Shown here: positions 42,051 to 50,413 of the stretch, one piece after another
Layout of the letters: each line of letters begins with the position of its first letter
Position numbering within the stretch: the first letter of the stretch is position 1
Notes under the pieces: generated by a model
The model's database searches: none
Told to the model about the DNA's origin: nothing
The model's input: only the letters and a program-made list of their open reading frames with translations
From: Candidatus Palauibacter rhopaloidicola
Lineage (GTDB): Bacteria; Gemmatimonadota; Gemmatimonadetes; Palauibacterales; Palauibacteraceae
Length of the DNA: 64,000 bases
Assembly: GCA_026914155.1 (NCBI GenBank)
Contig: JAPPGH010000031.1
Coordinates: forward strand, 124,001-188,000
Direction: 5' to 3'
Position numbers and translations under genes: made by a program

Positions 42051-43868
42051 ATGACGTCAACCCGCGACAGGAACCGCCTTCCGGGAGGAGCGGCGGGCCA
42101 AATCGTGGCCGTGATCCTCATGGCGGGCGGGATCGCGGCCTGCGGGCGGGGTTCGGCCGAGACGGCGGACACGGCCCCGCCCAGCGACCTGTCGGCGCTC
42201 AGCGACCGCTTCTGGGACGCCTACCTCTCCTGGAACCCGCTGCAGGCGACCTATCTGGGAGAACACCGCCTCAGCGACCGCGTTCGCGACATCTCGCCGT
42301 CGGGCCGCAACAATCGCCGCCGCGAGGTTCGTGCCCTCACGGATGCCCTCGCAGCCATCGACCGTCCGTCGCTGCCGCCCGAGGAGCGGCTGACCTTTCT
42401 CGCACTCGACCATCAGCTCTCGGCGGAGGTCGCCGAGCAGACGTGCGACCTCGAGGTGTGGGTGGTGGACCACCGAGAAGGGTTTCAGCTCGATTTCCTC
42501 AACATCGTGGGAGCCCAGCCGCTCGAGACGCCGGTCGACGGCGAGCGCATGATCCGGCGCTGGAACGCGTTCGCGGACTACATCGACGACTACATCTCCA
42601 ACCTCCGGACCGGTCTCGAGACGGGGCGGGTCGCCGCGCGTGCGTCGGTGAACCGGACGATCGTGCAGCTCGACGCCCTCCTCGAACGACCCGTGGAGGA
42701 ATGGCCGATCTACGCCCCGGCGGGGACGCGGCTCGACGCGTGGCCCGAGGGGACGCGCCACGACTTCCGGGCCGGCATCCGCGAGGCCGCCTCCGAGCGC
42801 ATCCGGCCGGCCTACGCGAGACTCCGGGACTTTCTGCGCGACGAACTCTATCCGCACTCGCGCACGGGCGTGGCGGTCGGACTCTCCAGCCTGCCGGGCG
42901 GCAGCGCCTGCTACGAGGCGATGATCCGCACCTTCACGACGCTCGAACTGACGCCGGCCGAGATCCACGCCCAGGGTCTGGCGGAGCTGGAGAGGGTCCA
43001 CGATGAGTTGCGGACGCTTGGGCAGGAAGTCCTCGGCGCCTCCGACCTGAAGGAGGTTCAGCAGCGGCTGCGGTCGGACCCGGAGATGTTCTTCCGGTGG
43101 CCGGGGGAGATCGTGCAGATGGCCGAGGAGGCGTACGCGCGGGCGACCCTCGTCATGCCCGAATGGTTCGGCACGACGCCGCGGACGGAGATGGTGATCC
43201 GTCCGATCCCGCTGTACGAGGCACCGCAGAGCCAGCTCGCCTACTACCGGGAGCCAGCGCCGGACGGATCGCGCCCCGGCACCTACTACGTGAACACCTA
43301 CCGGCCCGAGATCCGGCCCCGGTACCAGGCCGACGTCCTGAGCTTTCACGAGGCGATTCCGGGACACCACCTCCAGACGACGATCGCCCAGGAGGTCGCA
43401 GGGCTGCCCGAGTTCCGCAAGCACCTCGGCTCGGTCGCTTTCGTCGAGGGGTGGGCGTTGTACGCGGAGCGGCTCGCCGATGAAATGGGCCTCTACGTGG
43501 ACGACCTGAGCCGCATCGGCCTCGCCTCCTACGATGCGTGGCGGGCCAGCCGGCTCGTCGTCGACACCGGGATCCACGCCTTCGGATGGACCCGGGAGGA
43601 GGCGATCGACTTCGTCCGCGAGAACACGCTGCTCGCCGAGGTGAACATCGAGAACGAGGTGGACCGCTATATCACGTCGCCCGCCCAGGCGCTCACCTAC
43701 AAGCTGGGGCAGCTCGAGATCTCGCGGCTGCGCGCCAAGGCGGAAGCCACGCTCGGGGAGGCGTTCTCCATCGCGGAGTTCCACGACCGCGTGCTGGAGA
43801 ACGGCGCGCTGAGCCTGCCCGCGCTCAGCGACGCGATCGACAGTTGGCTCGCGGAGACCGCCAGCTAG
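42051..43868 (+). CDS. DUF885 family metallopeptidase-like lipoprotein
   Basis: 605 residues. A lipoprotein signal (VILMAGGIAACG, Cys31) is followed by the all-helical DUF885 domain. The zinc-peptidase-like motif SFHEAIPGHHLQTTIAQE is at about residue 440 and VEGWALYAERLADEMG about 30 residues later supplies the Glu. The family resembles M2/M32-type helical peptidases and is usually periplasmic. The ATG at 42051 was chosen for the lipobox; the frame is open upstream but runs antisense through osmC. Stands alone, divergent from osmC. Confidence 0.92.
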   Translation: MTSTRDRNRLPGGAAGQIVAVILMAGGIAACGRGSAETADTAPPSDLSALSDRFWDAYLSWNPLQATYLGEHRLSDRVRDISPSGRNNRRREVRALTDALAAIDRPSLPPEERLTFLALDHQLSAEVAEQTCDLEVWVVDHREGFQLDFLNIVGAQPLETPVDGERMIRRWNAFADYIDDYISNLRTGLETGRVAARASVNRTIVQLDALLERPVEEWPIYAPAGTRLDAWPEGTRHDFRAGIREAASERIRPAYARLRDFLRDELYPHSRTGVAVGLSSLPGGSACYEAMIRTFTTLELTPAEIHAQGLAELERVHDELRTLGQEVLGASDLKEVQQRLRSDPEMFFRWPGEIVQMAEEAYARATLVMPEWFGTTPRTEMVIRPIPLYEAPQSQLAYYREPAPDGSRPGTYYVNTYRPEIRPRYQADVLSFHEAIPGHHLQTTIAQEVAGLPEFRKHLGSVAFVEGWALYAERLADEMGLYVDDLSRIGLASYDAWRASRLVVDTGIHAFGWTREEAIDFVRENTLLAEVNIENEVDRYITSPAQALTYKLGQLEISRLRAKAEATLGEAFSIAEFHDRVLENGALSLPALSDAIDSWLAETAS

Positions 43869-43941
43869 GAGCGCCTCACGGAAGCCCGGAGCGCGGCCGC
43901 CGCGTTGAGGGGACGTTGATCCGGCGCGGCACATTCACGCC

Positions 43942-45006
43942 ATGCGCTCTCTCGGCAGGATTCCACGGCGTCGGGTCCCCGTGCCCCCGGCCGCGGAGCC
44001 TCGCGGCTTCGCGCTGCCATCGGTCATGCTCACCCTGCTGCTCGTTTCGCTCATGGCGGCCGGCGGCTTTTTCGTCACCTGGGTCGACGGACAGTCCGCC
44101 CGCGCCTTCGCGCGTTCCACGGAGGCCTTCTACGTGGCCGAGAGCGGGCTCGCGACGGCGCTCGCGCTCGCCGAGCTGCCGAACCCTTCCGTGCCTCCCG
44201 TCACGCTGGGCGGGGGAACCGCGACGGTCTCCTTCGAGCATCTCCTCGAACTGCGGCCCGGAGAGGCCGTGTACCGCGTCGAATCCCTGGGACGGGTCGT
44301 CTACGGCGGCGCAACCTTCGAGCGGTCGGTGGGGCAGCTCCTCTGGGTGGCCGGACCGCCGCGAATCCCCGGCGCGCTCGTCCTCGTGGGGAGCGCGGGC
44401 GCCGTGCCCCCGAAGGGGACGATCACGGGGCTCGATGCGTTCGGGAGCGCCTGTCCGCAGCAGCCGTCGCCGGTCGCGGGCGTCGCGTACTGGGGCGGAC
44501 CGGCGCCGGCGCCCGATTCGCTGCTCACGATCTCGGGATCCCCGGCGGACCACCGGATGGCGGCCGGTGTGTCTGTCACGGCGGAAACGGGGATCCGCTG
44601 GACGGAACTGCTCGCGTCGTGGGGCCCGCGTCCCGACGCGGTCGTGCCGCCCGATCCGTGGCCGTCTCCGGGAGCCGATTCGTCCTATACGCGGATTTCG
44701 GGATCGGGGACGCTCGGGGCGGGCTCCAGCGGGCGTGGCGCCCTCGTGGTGGAGGGCGACCTGACGCTCGACGACGGCTTCGCCTGGAGGGGGCTCATCC
44801 TCGTGGGCGGCGCCCTGATCCTGAACGGGGACATCTCGATTCAGGGGAGCGTGGCAAGCGGGCTCGCGGGTGGCGTGGGGGTGGCGGCGGACTTCGGCCG
44901 CCACCGCGTCGATCTGCGCTTCAGCGCCTGCGCCGTCGCGGCGGCCGCGGAGCGACTCACCGCGCCGGCAGCGGCCATCCCCGGCACATGGTACGAAGTC
45001 TGGTAG
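43942..45006 (+). CDS. PilX-like type IV pilus-associated (prepilin-like) protein
   Basis: 354 residues. Near the N-terminus RGFALPSVMLTLLLVSLMAA resembles a prepilin/PilX N-terminal hydrophobic helix (about 22-50), with the GF...-LxLxLL pattern but without a canonical GFTLIE sequence. It is followed by FYVAESGLATALALAE, the PilX N-domain helix. The rest is Gly/Pro/Ser-rich beta structure with an internal solenoid-like stretch (LVVEGDLTLDDGFAWRGLIL). Possibly a minor pilin or a type II secretion pseudopilin-like protein. No other pilus genes lie in the window. Confidence 0.7.
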   Translation: MRSLGRIPRRRVPVPPAAEPRGFALPSVMLTLLLVSLMAAGGFFVTWVDGQSARAFARSTEAFYVAESGLATALALAELPNPSVPPVTLGGGTATVSFEHLLELRPGEAVYRVESLGRVVYGGATFERSVGQLLWVAGPPRIPGALVLVGSAGAVPPKGTITGLDAFGSACPQQPSPVAGVAYWGGPAPAPDSLLTISGSPADHRMAAGVSVTAETGIRWTELLASWGPRPDAVVPPDPWPSPGADSSYTRISGSGTLGAGSSGRGALVVEGDLTLDDGFAWRGLILVGGALILNGDISIQGSVASGLAGGVGVAADFGRHRVDLRFSACAVAAAAERLTAPAAAIPGTWYEVW

Positions 45007-45010
45007 TCCC

Positions 45011-45028
45011 GGCAGGCGGTGGCCTGTC
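45011..45028. terminator. Terminator-like hairpin between convergent genes
   Basis: GGCAGGC pairs with GCCTGTC (one G-U pair) around GGTG, 5 bp after the PilX-like stop and overlapping the convergent hydrolase stop at 45027. A short AGAGGTTT follows. Confidence 0.4.
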
Positions 45029-45824
45029 AGAGGTTTGCGGCGACGAGGTCCGGGAGGCCGTCGGGATTGTCTACGTGCAGCCAGTGCCCGCCGGCGAGCT
45101 CGTGGAGATGTACCCGGCCGTTCAGCGTCGCCGCCCGAAATCGCGTGCGATCGTCCGCCGAGAGGATGTCCGACTGCGCGGCCCGCACGACATGGATTTC
45201 CGATGGGGGGACGGGCGTCTCGATGACGTCCCAGAGGTCGCGCCTGAAGTAGTCGGCAAGCAGTTCTTCGGCCGCGTCGGGGTCGAGGCGCCACCGGTAG
45301 CCGGCGTCGACGAGGACGAGGTTGGTCGCCAGCCAGTGCGCGACGGGCGAGGCGAAACCCTCGGCCTCCACCGCGGAGACGGCGTCACGTCGCTTCGCGA
45401 AGGGCCCCGGGTGCCGGCGAATCACGTCCAGCAGCCGGGCGGCTCCGCCGCCGGGCGAGCGGCGGGAGGGGGTCGCGTCGATCACCCATGTCTGGCCCGG
45501 CGCCGTGGCCGCAGCCACCATCAGCGCCACCTTGCCGCCGAAGGAGTGCCCGAGGATCGCGTCCACGGGCCGCTCGAGCGACGCCGAGAGGTCGAGCACG
45601 TCGTGCACGCACGCCGCAAGTGTGTGCGGCGGCTCAAAGCGGGGGGAGTGCCCGTGCAGCCTCAGGTCGACGAGCACGGCTCCCCATTCGGGACGCCGGG
45701 CGACGAGCCGGCGGGCGAATGAAGCCCAGTTGCGGCCGGTGCCGTAGATGCCGTGCAGCACGTAGAGCCAGCGCCGGGAACCCGCCTCCGAGACGGTGTA
45801 CTGATGCAGGAATGGTCGAGACAC
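45027..45824 (-). CDS. Alpha/beta hydrolase
   Basis: 265 residues. The order of motifs is WLYVLHGIYGTGRNW (oxyanion HG), the nucleophile elbow GHSFGGK (about residue 92), AQSDILSADD with the likely Asp, and GGHWLHVDNPDGL with the catalytic His. It is similar to YbfF/ABHD11-type esterases and acyl hydrolases; the substrate is unknown. Its start is 20 bp from the divergent YheT-like gene, so the promoters must overlap the coding regions. Confidence 0.9.
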   Translation of the reverse strand: MSRPFLHQYTVSEAGSRRWLYVLHGIYGTGRNWASFARRLVARRPEWGAVLVDLRLHGHSPRFEPPHTLAACVHDVLDLSASLERPVDAILGHSFGGKVALMVAAATAPGQTWVIDATPSRRSPGGGAARLLDVIRRHPGPFAKRRDAVSAVEAEGFASPVAHWLATNLVLVDAGYRWRLDPDAAEELLADYFRRDLWDVIETPVPPSEIHVVRAAQSDILSADDRTRFRAATLNGRVHLHELAGGHWLHVDNPDGLPDLVAANL

Positions 45825-45844
45825 GGGACGAAAGGTAACGGATC

Positions 45845-46855
45845 TTGAAGAACCTGTCGGCGTTCGAGCCGGCGCCGGGCCTCCGGAATCCTCACGCGCA
45901 GACCGTGGTGGGGCGGATCGTGCGCCGGCGCTTCGAGCCGCGGTACGACCGGGTTCGGCTCGACACGGACGACGGCGATTTTGTCGATCTCGACGTGTGG
46001 AGGGGACCGGAGGGGCCCTCGGGTCTGTGCCTTCTTCTCCACGGACTCGAGGGAAGCGCGCGCTCCGGCTACATGGTGACCACGAGCGAGGCGCTGGCGG
46101 CCGCCGGCATCCAGGCGGTGGCGCTCAACTTCCGTTCGTGCAGCGGGGAGCCGAACCGTCTGCCGGGCGCCTACCACTCGGGTCGGACGGACGACATCGA
46201 GCGGGCCCTGGACTGGATGGCGGCGCGTTACCCGGGTCTCCCGCGAACCGCGGTGGGGTTCTCGCTGGGCGGGAACGCGCTCCTCAACCTGCTGGGGCGG
46301 GAGGGCGGCGGCCGGGGTCTCGTCGCCGCGGCCGCCGTGTCGGTTCCGTACGACCTCGAGTCCAGCGCCGACGCCCTGCAGCGCGGGATGGGACGCGTGT
46401 ACGGCCGCCGTTTCCTCCGCAGCCTGCGGGAGAAAGCTCGCGAGAAGGCCGTGAGGTTCCCGGACGTGGTGGCGCCCGGGGCGGCGAGGGCGCGCACGAT
46501 TCGCGAGTTCGATGACCGGCTCACGGCGCCGATCCACGGCTTTCGCGACGCCGCCGACTACTATGCGCGCTGCAGCGCGAAGCATTTCGTGGACCCCGTG
46601 GACCTTCCCATGCTCCTCATCCACGCGCGGGACGACCCGCTCGCTCCGGGGAGCTCGGTGCCCGTCGAGACGATCCGGCAACGTCCGAATCTCTCCCTGG
46701 CGCTGACGGAGCGGGGAGGACATCTCGGGTTCGTCGGCCGGGGACGCGGCATGGGGCGGGCCGACGCGCGAACGGGCTGGCTGGAAGAGACCGTTGCCCG
46801 CTACATCTCGCGGGCCATGCATCGGACAACGCATCCGGATTCCGGCGTGTTTTAG
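45845..46855 (+). CDS. YheT-family alpha/beta hydrolase
   Basis: 336 residues from TTG (no ATG nearby; GAAAGG precedes). PAPGLRNPHAQTVVGRIVRR at the N-terminus is the YheT/EMB8 signature; LLLHGLEGSARSGYM gives the oxyanion region, GFSLGGNALLN the nucleophile Ser (about residue 140), HARDDPLAPG the Asp and GGHLGFVG the His. Homologues act on acyl esters or lipids; the natural substrate is unknown. Two hydrolases lie head to head here, which may reflect common control. Confidence 0.9.
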   Translation: MKNLSAFEPAPGLRNPHAQTVVGRIVRRRFEPRYDRVRLDTDDGDFVDLDVWRGPEGPSGLCLLLHGLEGSARSGYMVTTSEALAAAGIQAVALNFRSCSGEPNRLPGAYHSGRTDDIERALDWMAARYPGLPRTAVGFSLGGNALLNLLGREGGGRGLVAAAAVSVPYDLESSADALQRGMGRVYGRRFLRSLREKAREKAVRFPDVVAPGAARARTIREFDDRLTAPIHGFRDAADYYARCSAKHFVDPVDLPMLLIHARDDPLAPGSSVPVETIRQRPNLSLALTERGGHLGFVGRGRGMGRADARTGWLEETVARYISRAMHRTTHPDSGVF

Positions 46856-46903
46856 ATGGTTTGTACGACTATTGTCCGCAGCCTTCAGGATGGGAGTTAT
46901 TTC

Positions 46904-49291
46904 ATGCGCGGATTTTCACGAGTCGCGGCCCTGGCGGCCGCCTTCGCCTGCCTGGCCACGCCGGTCGCGGGGCAGGGTTTCGGCCGCAGCCTCCCGGTCG
47001 CGGTCTCCTCCGGCCAGGTCCTCATCGCCGAGAGCGGCGGCCCGACTTCCACGGGAGCCGTCTACGTCTACGAACGGGGACCGGATGGATGGGCCGTCTC
47101 CGCCGAAGTCGCGCCCTACGCGGCGGAGGAGGGCGGCCGGTTCGGGATTTCGCTCGCCGTCGACGGCGACCGCATGCTCGTCGGCTCGCCCGGCGCGGCC
47201 CACGTGTTCGAGCGGAGCGACGGAGTTTGGGAGGAGATCGCAACGCTGAGGCCGGCCGATCTGCCGGAGGGGTTCCTCTTCGGCACCAGCGGGGCGATCA
47301 CGGGCGACATCGCGCTGGTGTCGGCGCCGGGACGGGCGCCCCGGCAGGGGGCCCGTGCCGCCGGCCGCGTCTACTTTTTCGAGTGGGACGGCTCCGCCTG
47401 GAATGAAGCCGGGTCGGTCGAATCCCCCGAGGCAGCCGCCGGAGACGGGTTCGGCGCCGCGATGCTCACAGATGGCCGGGTGGCGGCGATCGGCGCTCCG
47501 GGGACCGCCGACGGTGCCGGGGCCGTGTTCTTCTTCACGCGGGCCGAGGACGGCGCCTGGACGGCGGCGCCGGAACCGCTCACGGCCGCGGAAGCGGGCG
47601 AGAACGCGGGCTTCGGAAGCGTCCTGTACGGCGAGGACACCGACGACGGCTTCCGGCTCGTAGTCGGGGCCCCCGGGGCCGGGGGCGTGGGCATCGCCTA
47701 CACCTTCACGCCCGACGGCGATGCCTGGAGGCCCGAAGGCCGGCTTTATCCGCCGATCGTCGCCGGGGGCGGCCGGTCCTTCGGCGGGAACTTCGCCAAC
47801 GCCTTTGCGGCCGTGGACGGAGAGATCTGGATCGGCGGATCCGGCGCCGGCGCGGGCCGCGAGGGGCGCGTGCTTCGCTACTCGACCGACCCCGCCGGCG
47901 GGGTCGAGTTCGCCGGCGCCCTCTCCGCCTCGAACCGGGACGCGGGCGATGGCTTCGGCGGCGGGGTCGCCGCGCAGGGTGACGTCGCGGTGGTCGCCGC
48001 GAGCCGCAAGGACTACGGGATGGGGACCGCCTACATCTTCGAGCGGCGGGGCGATGAGTGGGTCGAGACGGCCGAGGTGTGGAGCGACGCGAAGAACTAC
48101 GCGGCGATCAACGGCCACGAGGTGGGCTGCGAGGAAGGCGTCTCGGCCGACTTCGACTGCAGCGAGGTGAACATCCTCTCCTTCATGCCGGTGCAGTCGC
48201 TCGGGGCGAACCGCGGCGTCCGGGTCAACGACGTGTGGGGCTGGACCGACCCCCAGACCGGGCGCGAGTACGCCCTCGTGGGGCTCACCGACCAGGCTTC
48301 CTTCGTCGACATCACCGACTCGCAGAACCCGCGCTACGTCGGGCGTCTTCCCATGACGGAGGGCGCGCGCGGCAGCGTGTGGCGCGACATCAAGGTCTTC
48401 AGGGATCACGCCTTCATCGTTTCCGATGGGGCGGGAGATCACGGGATGCAGGTGTTCGACCTCACCCGGCTGCGCGATGTGGGGAGCGAGCCGGTCACCT
48501 TCGAGGTGGATGCCCACTATGACGGGATCGCCTCCGCGCACAACATCGTGATCAACGAGGCCACGGGCTTCGCCTACAGCGTGGGATCGAGCGGAGGGGG
48601 CGAGACGTGCGGCGGCGGCCTCCACATGATCGACATCAACGAACCGACGGAGCCGAGCTTCGCGGGCTGCTTCGGTCACGAAGGCACCGGGCGTCGCGGC
48701 ACGGGGTACTCGCACGACGCGCTCTGCCTGATCTACGACGGCCCGGACCGCGAGCACGCCGGCAAGGAGATCTGCTTCGGGTCCAACGAGACCGACGTCT
48801 CGATCGCGGACGTCACCGACAAGGAGAACCCGATCCCGCTGTCGACCGCCACCTACGCCAACGTCGCCTACGCGCACCAGGGCTGGGTGACGGAGGATCA
48901 CCGTTTCTTCTACCTGGGAGACGAACTCGACGAACTGAGAACGCAGTTCTCGGGTACGCGCACGATGATCTTCGACATCACGGACCTCGACGACCCCGTG
49001 CTCGTCAAGGAGCACTTCGGGGAGTCCACGGCGAGCGACCACAACATGTACGTGCTCGGCGACCTGCTCTATCAGTCGAACTACAACAGCGGACTGCGGA
49101 TCCTCAACGTGAGCGACCCCGAGAATCCGACCGAGGTCGGCTTCCTCGACACCGTGCCGTACGCCGAGGGGCCGTCGATGGGCGGCTCGTGGAGCAACTA
49201 TCCGTACTTCGCGAGCGGGACGATCATCGTGACGAGCGGAAACGAGGGCCTGTTCATGGTGAAGTACCAGAAGCCGGAACTCGTCCCGTAA
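46904..49291 (+). CDS. Choice-of-anchor-B family protein with FG-GAP and LVIVD propellers (copy 2)
   Basis: 795 residues from the ATG at 46904 (GGGAG upstream). The signal peptide ends ATPVAGQ. The N-terminal FG-GAP propeller has GRFGISLAVDGDRMLVGSPG and DGFGGGVAAQGDVAVVA. The C-terminal LVIVD propeller has VWGWTDPQTGREYALVGLTD, VWRDIKVFRDHAFIVSDGAG, AHNIVINEATGFAYSVGSSG, CGGGLHMIDINE and HQGWVTEDHRFFYLGDELDE. Compared with copy 1 it lacks one or two N-terminal blades. The stop overlaps the next start (TAATG), so it is co-translated with the YncE-like protein. Confidence 0.88.
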   Translation: MRGFSRVAALAAAFACLATPVAGQGFGRSLPVAVSSGQVLIAESGGPTSTGAVYVYERGPDGWAVSAEVAPYAAEEGGRFGISLAVDGDRMLVGSPGAAHVFERSDGVWEEIATLRPADLPEGFLFGTSGAITGDIALVSAPGRAPRQGARAAGRVYFFEWDGSAWNEAGSVESPEAAAGDGFGAAMLTDGRVAAIGAPGTADGAGAVFFFTRAEDGAWTAAPEPLTAAEAGENAGFGSVLYGEDTDDGFRLVVGAPGAGGVGIAYTFTPDGDAWRPEGRLYPPIVAGGGRSFGGNFANAFAAVDGEIWIGGSGAGAGREGRVLRYSTDPAGGVEFAGALSASNRDAGDGFGGGVAAQGDVAVVAASRKDYGMGTAYIFERRGDEWVETAEVWSDAKNYAAINGHEVGCEEGVSADFDCSEVNILSFMPVQSLGANRGVRVNDVWGWTDPQTGREYALVGLTDQASFVDITDSQNPRYVGRLPMTEGARGSVWRDIKVFRDHAFIVSDGAGDHGMQVFDLTRLRDVGSEPVTFEVDAHYDGIASAHNIVINEATGFAYSVGSSGGGETCGGGLHMIDINEPTEPSFAGCFGHEGTGRRGTGYSHDALCLIYDGPDREHAGKEICFGSNETDVSIADVTDKENPIPLSTATYANVAYAHQGWVTEDHRFFYLGDELDELRTQFSGTRTMIFDITDLDDPVLVKEHFGESTASDHNMYVLGDLLYQSNYNSGLRILNVSDPENPTEVGFLDTVPYAEGPSMGGSWSNYPYFASGTIIVTSGNEGLFMVKYQKPELVP

Positions 49292-50400
49292 TGGCAGGGA
49301 TGATCAGCGCGCTGCGGTCCGGCCTCCTCGCCCTGGGGATGGCCGGACTCCTGGCGGTTGGGGCCGCCGCGGCGGGGGGCGTGACCGCGCCCTCCGCCGA
49401 AGGTCCTTTCCTCTACGTGGCGAACCAGGAGGCGGCGGCCGTGACCGTCATCGACCTCGAGACCCACGAAGTCGTCGAGGTCATCGACCTCGAGGCCATG
49501 GGGTACGGGGCCAACGCAAAGCCGCATCACGTCGCGGTCGAGCCGGACGGGTCGTTCTGGTACGTGTCGCTCATCGCGGCCAACCGGGTGCTCAAGTTCG
49601 ACCGTGACAACGAGCTCGTCGCTTCCGTCGAGTTCGAGCGGCCGGGCCTCCTCGCGCTTCACCCTTCGGAGCCCTGGCTCTTCGTGGGGCGGTCGATGGC
49701 GGCGGTGAACCCGCCCCAGCGCATCGGCCGGATCGACCGGATGTCGATGGAGGTCGAGGAATACGATGTCTTCATCCCGCGTCCGCACGCGCTGCTGGCG
49801 AGCCCCGACGGGGGGTGGGTCTACGCGGGCAGCCTGGGAGAGAACTCCGTCGTCACGGTCGAAGCGGAGAGCGGCCAGGCCGAGTTGCTCAGGCTTCCCG
49901 GCTCCGGGGCGATGCCTCACGTCCTCGTGCAATACGCGATCTCCCCGGACGGCGAGACGCTCGTTGCGACGGCGGAGATGACGGCCAAGCTCCTCGTCTT
50001 CGATGTCACGGAGCCGGTGGCGCCGAAGCTCGTGGGGGAGCTGGACGTGGGCGCGCGGCCGTGGCACCCTAGCTGGTCGGCGGACGGGCGATGGATCTGG
50101 TTCGGCAACCTGGGCGCGAACGAGGTCACGCTCGTCGACACCTCCGACTGGTCCGTGGCCGCCGTGATCCGGGGCGAGGGCCTCGCCGAACCGCACGGCA
50201 GCGTGCTCTCGCCGGACGGCTCCCGACTCTACGTGGCGAACCGGAACGAGACCGGCTCCTACGCGTCGTCGGACCGGATGGGATACGACGCGCCCGGCGG
50301 TACGGTCGTCGTCATCGACACCGCGACCCGCGAGATCATCGACGTCATCGAGACGCCGCCCTACGCGTCGGGCATCGGTCTCGCCTCCAGCCCGCACTGA
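49291..50400 (+). CDS. YncE-like beta-propeller exported protein
   Basis: 369 residues. After a signal peptide (about 1-30) there are seven-bladed-propeller repeats with the YncE-type pattern FLYVANQEAAAVTVIDLETH, HHVAVEPDGSFWYVS, WVYAGSLGENSVVTVE, ISPDGETLVATAEMTAKLL and RLYVANRNETGS. It could be a binding or scaffolding protein in the periplasm. The start overlaps the preceding anchor-B stop by one base, which suggests the pair work together. Confidence 0.85.
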   Translation: MAGMISALRSGLLALGMAGLLAVGAAAAGGVTAPSAEGPFLYVANQEAAAVTVIDLETHEVVEVIDLEAMGYGANAKPHHVAVEPDGSFWYVSLIAANRVLKFDRDNELVASVEFERPGLLALHPSEPWLFVGRSMAAVNPPQRIGRIDRMSMEVEEYDVFIPRPHALLASPDGGWVYAGSLGENSVVTVEAESGQAELLRLPGSGAMPHVLVQYAISPDGETLVATAEMTAKLLVFDVTEPVAPKLVGELDVGARPWHPSWSADGRWIWFGNLGANEVTLVDTSDWSVAAVIRGEGLAEPHGSVLSPDGSRLYVANRNETGSYASSDRMGYDAPGGTVVVIDTATREIIDVIETPPYASGIGLASSPH

Positions 50401-50413
50401 GGGCGCCGGCAAC

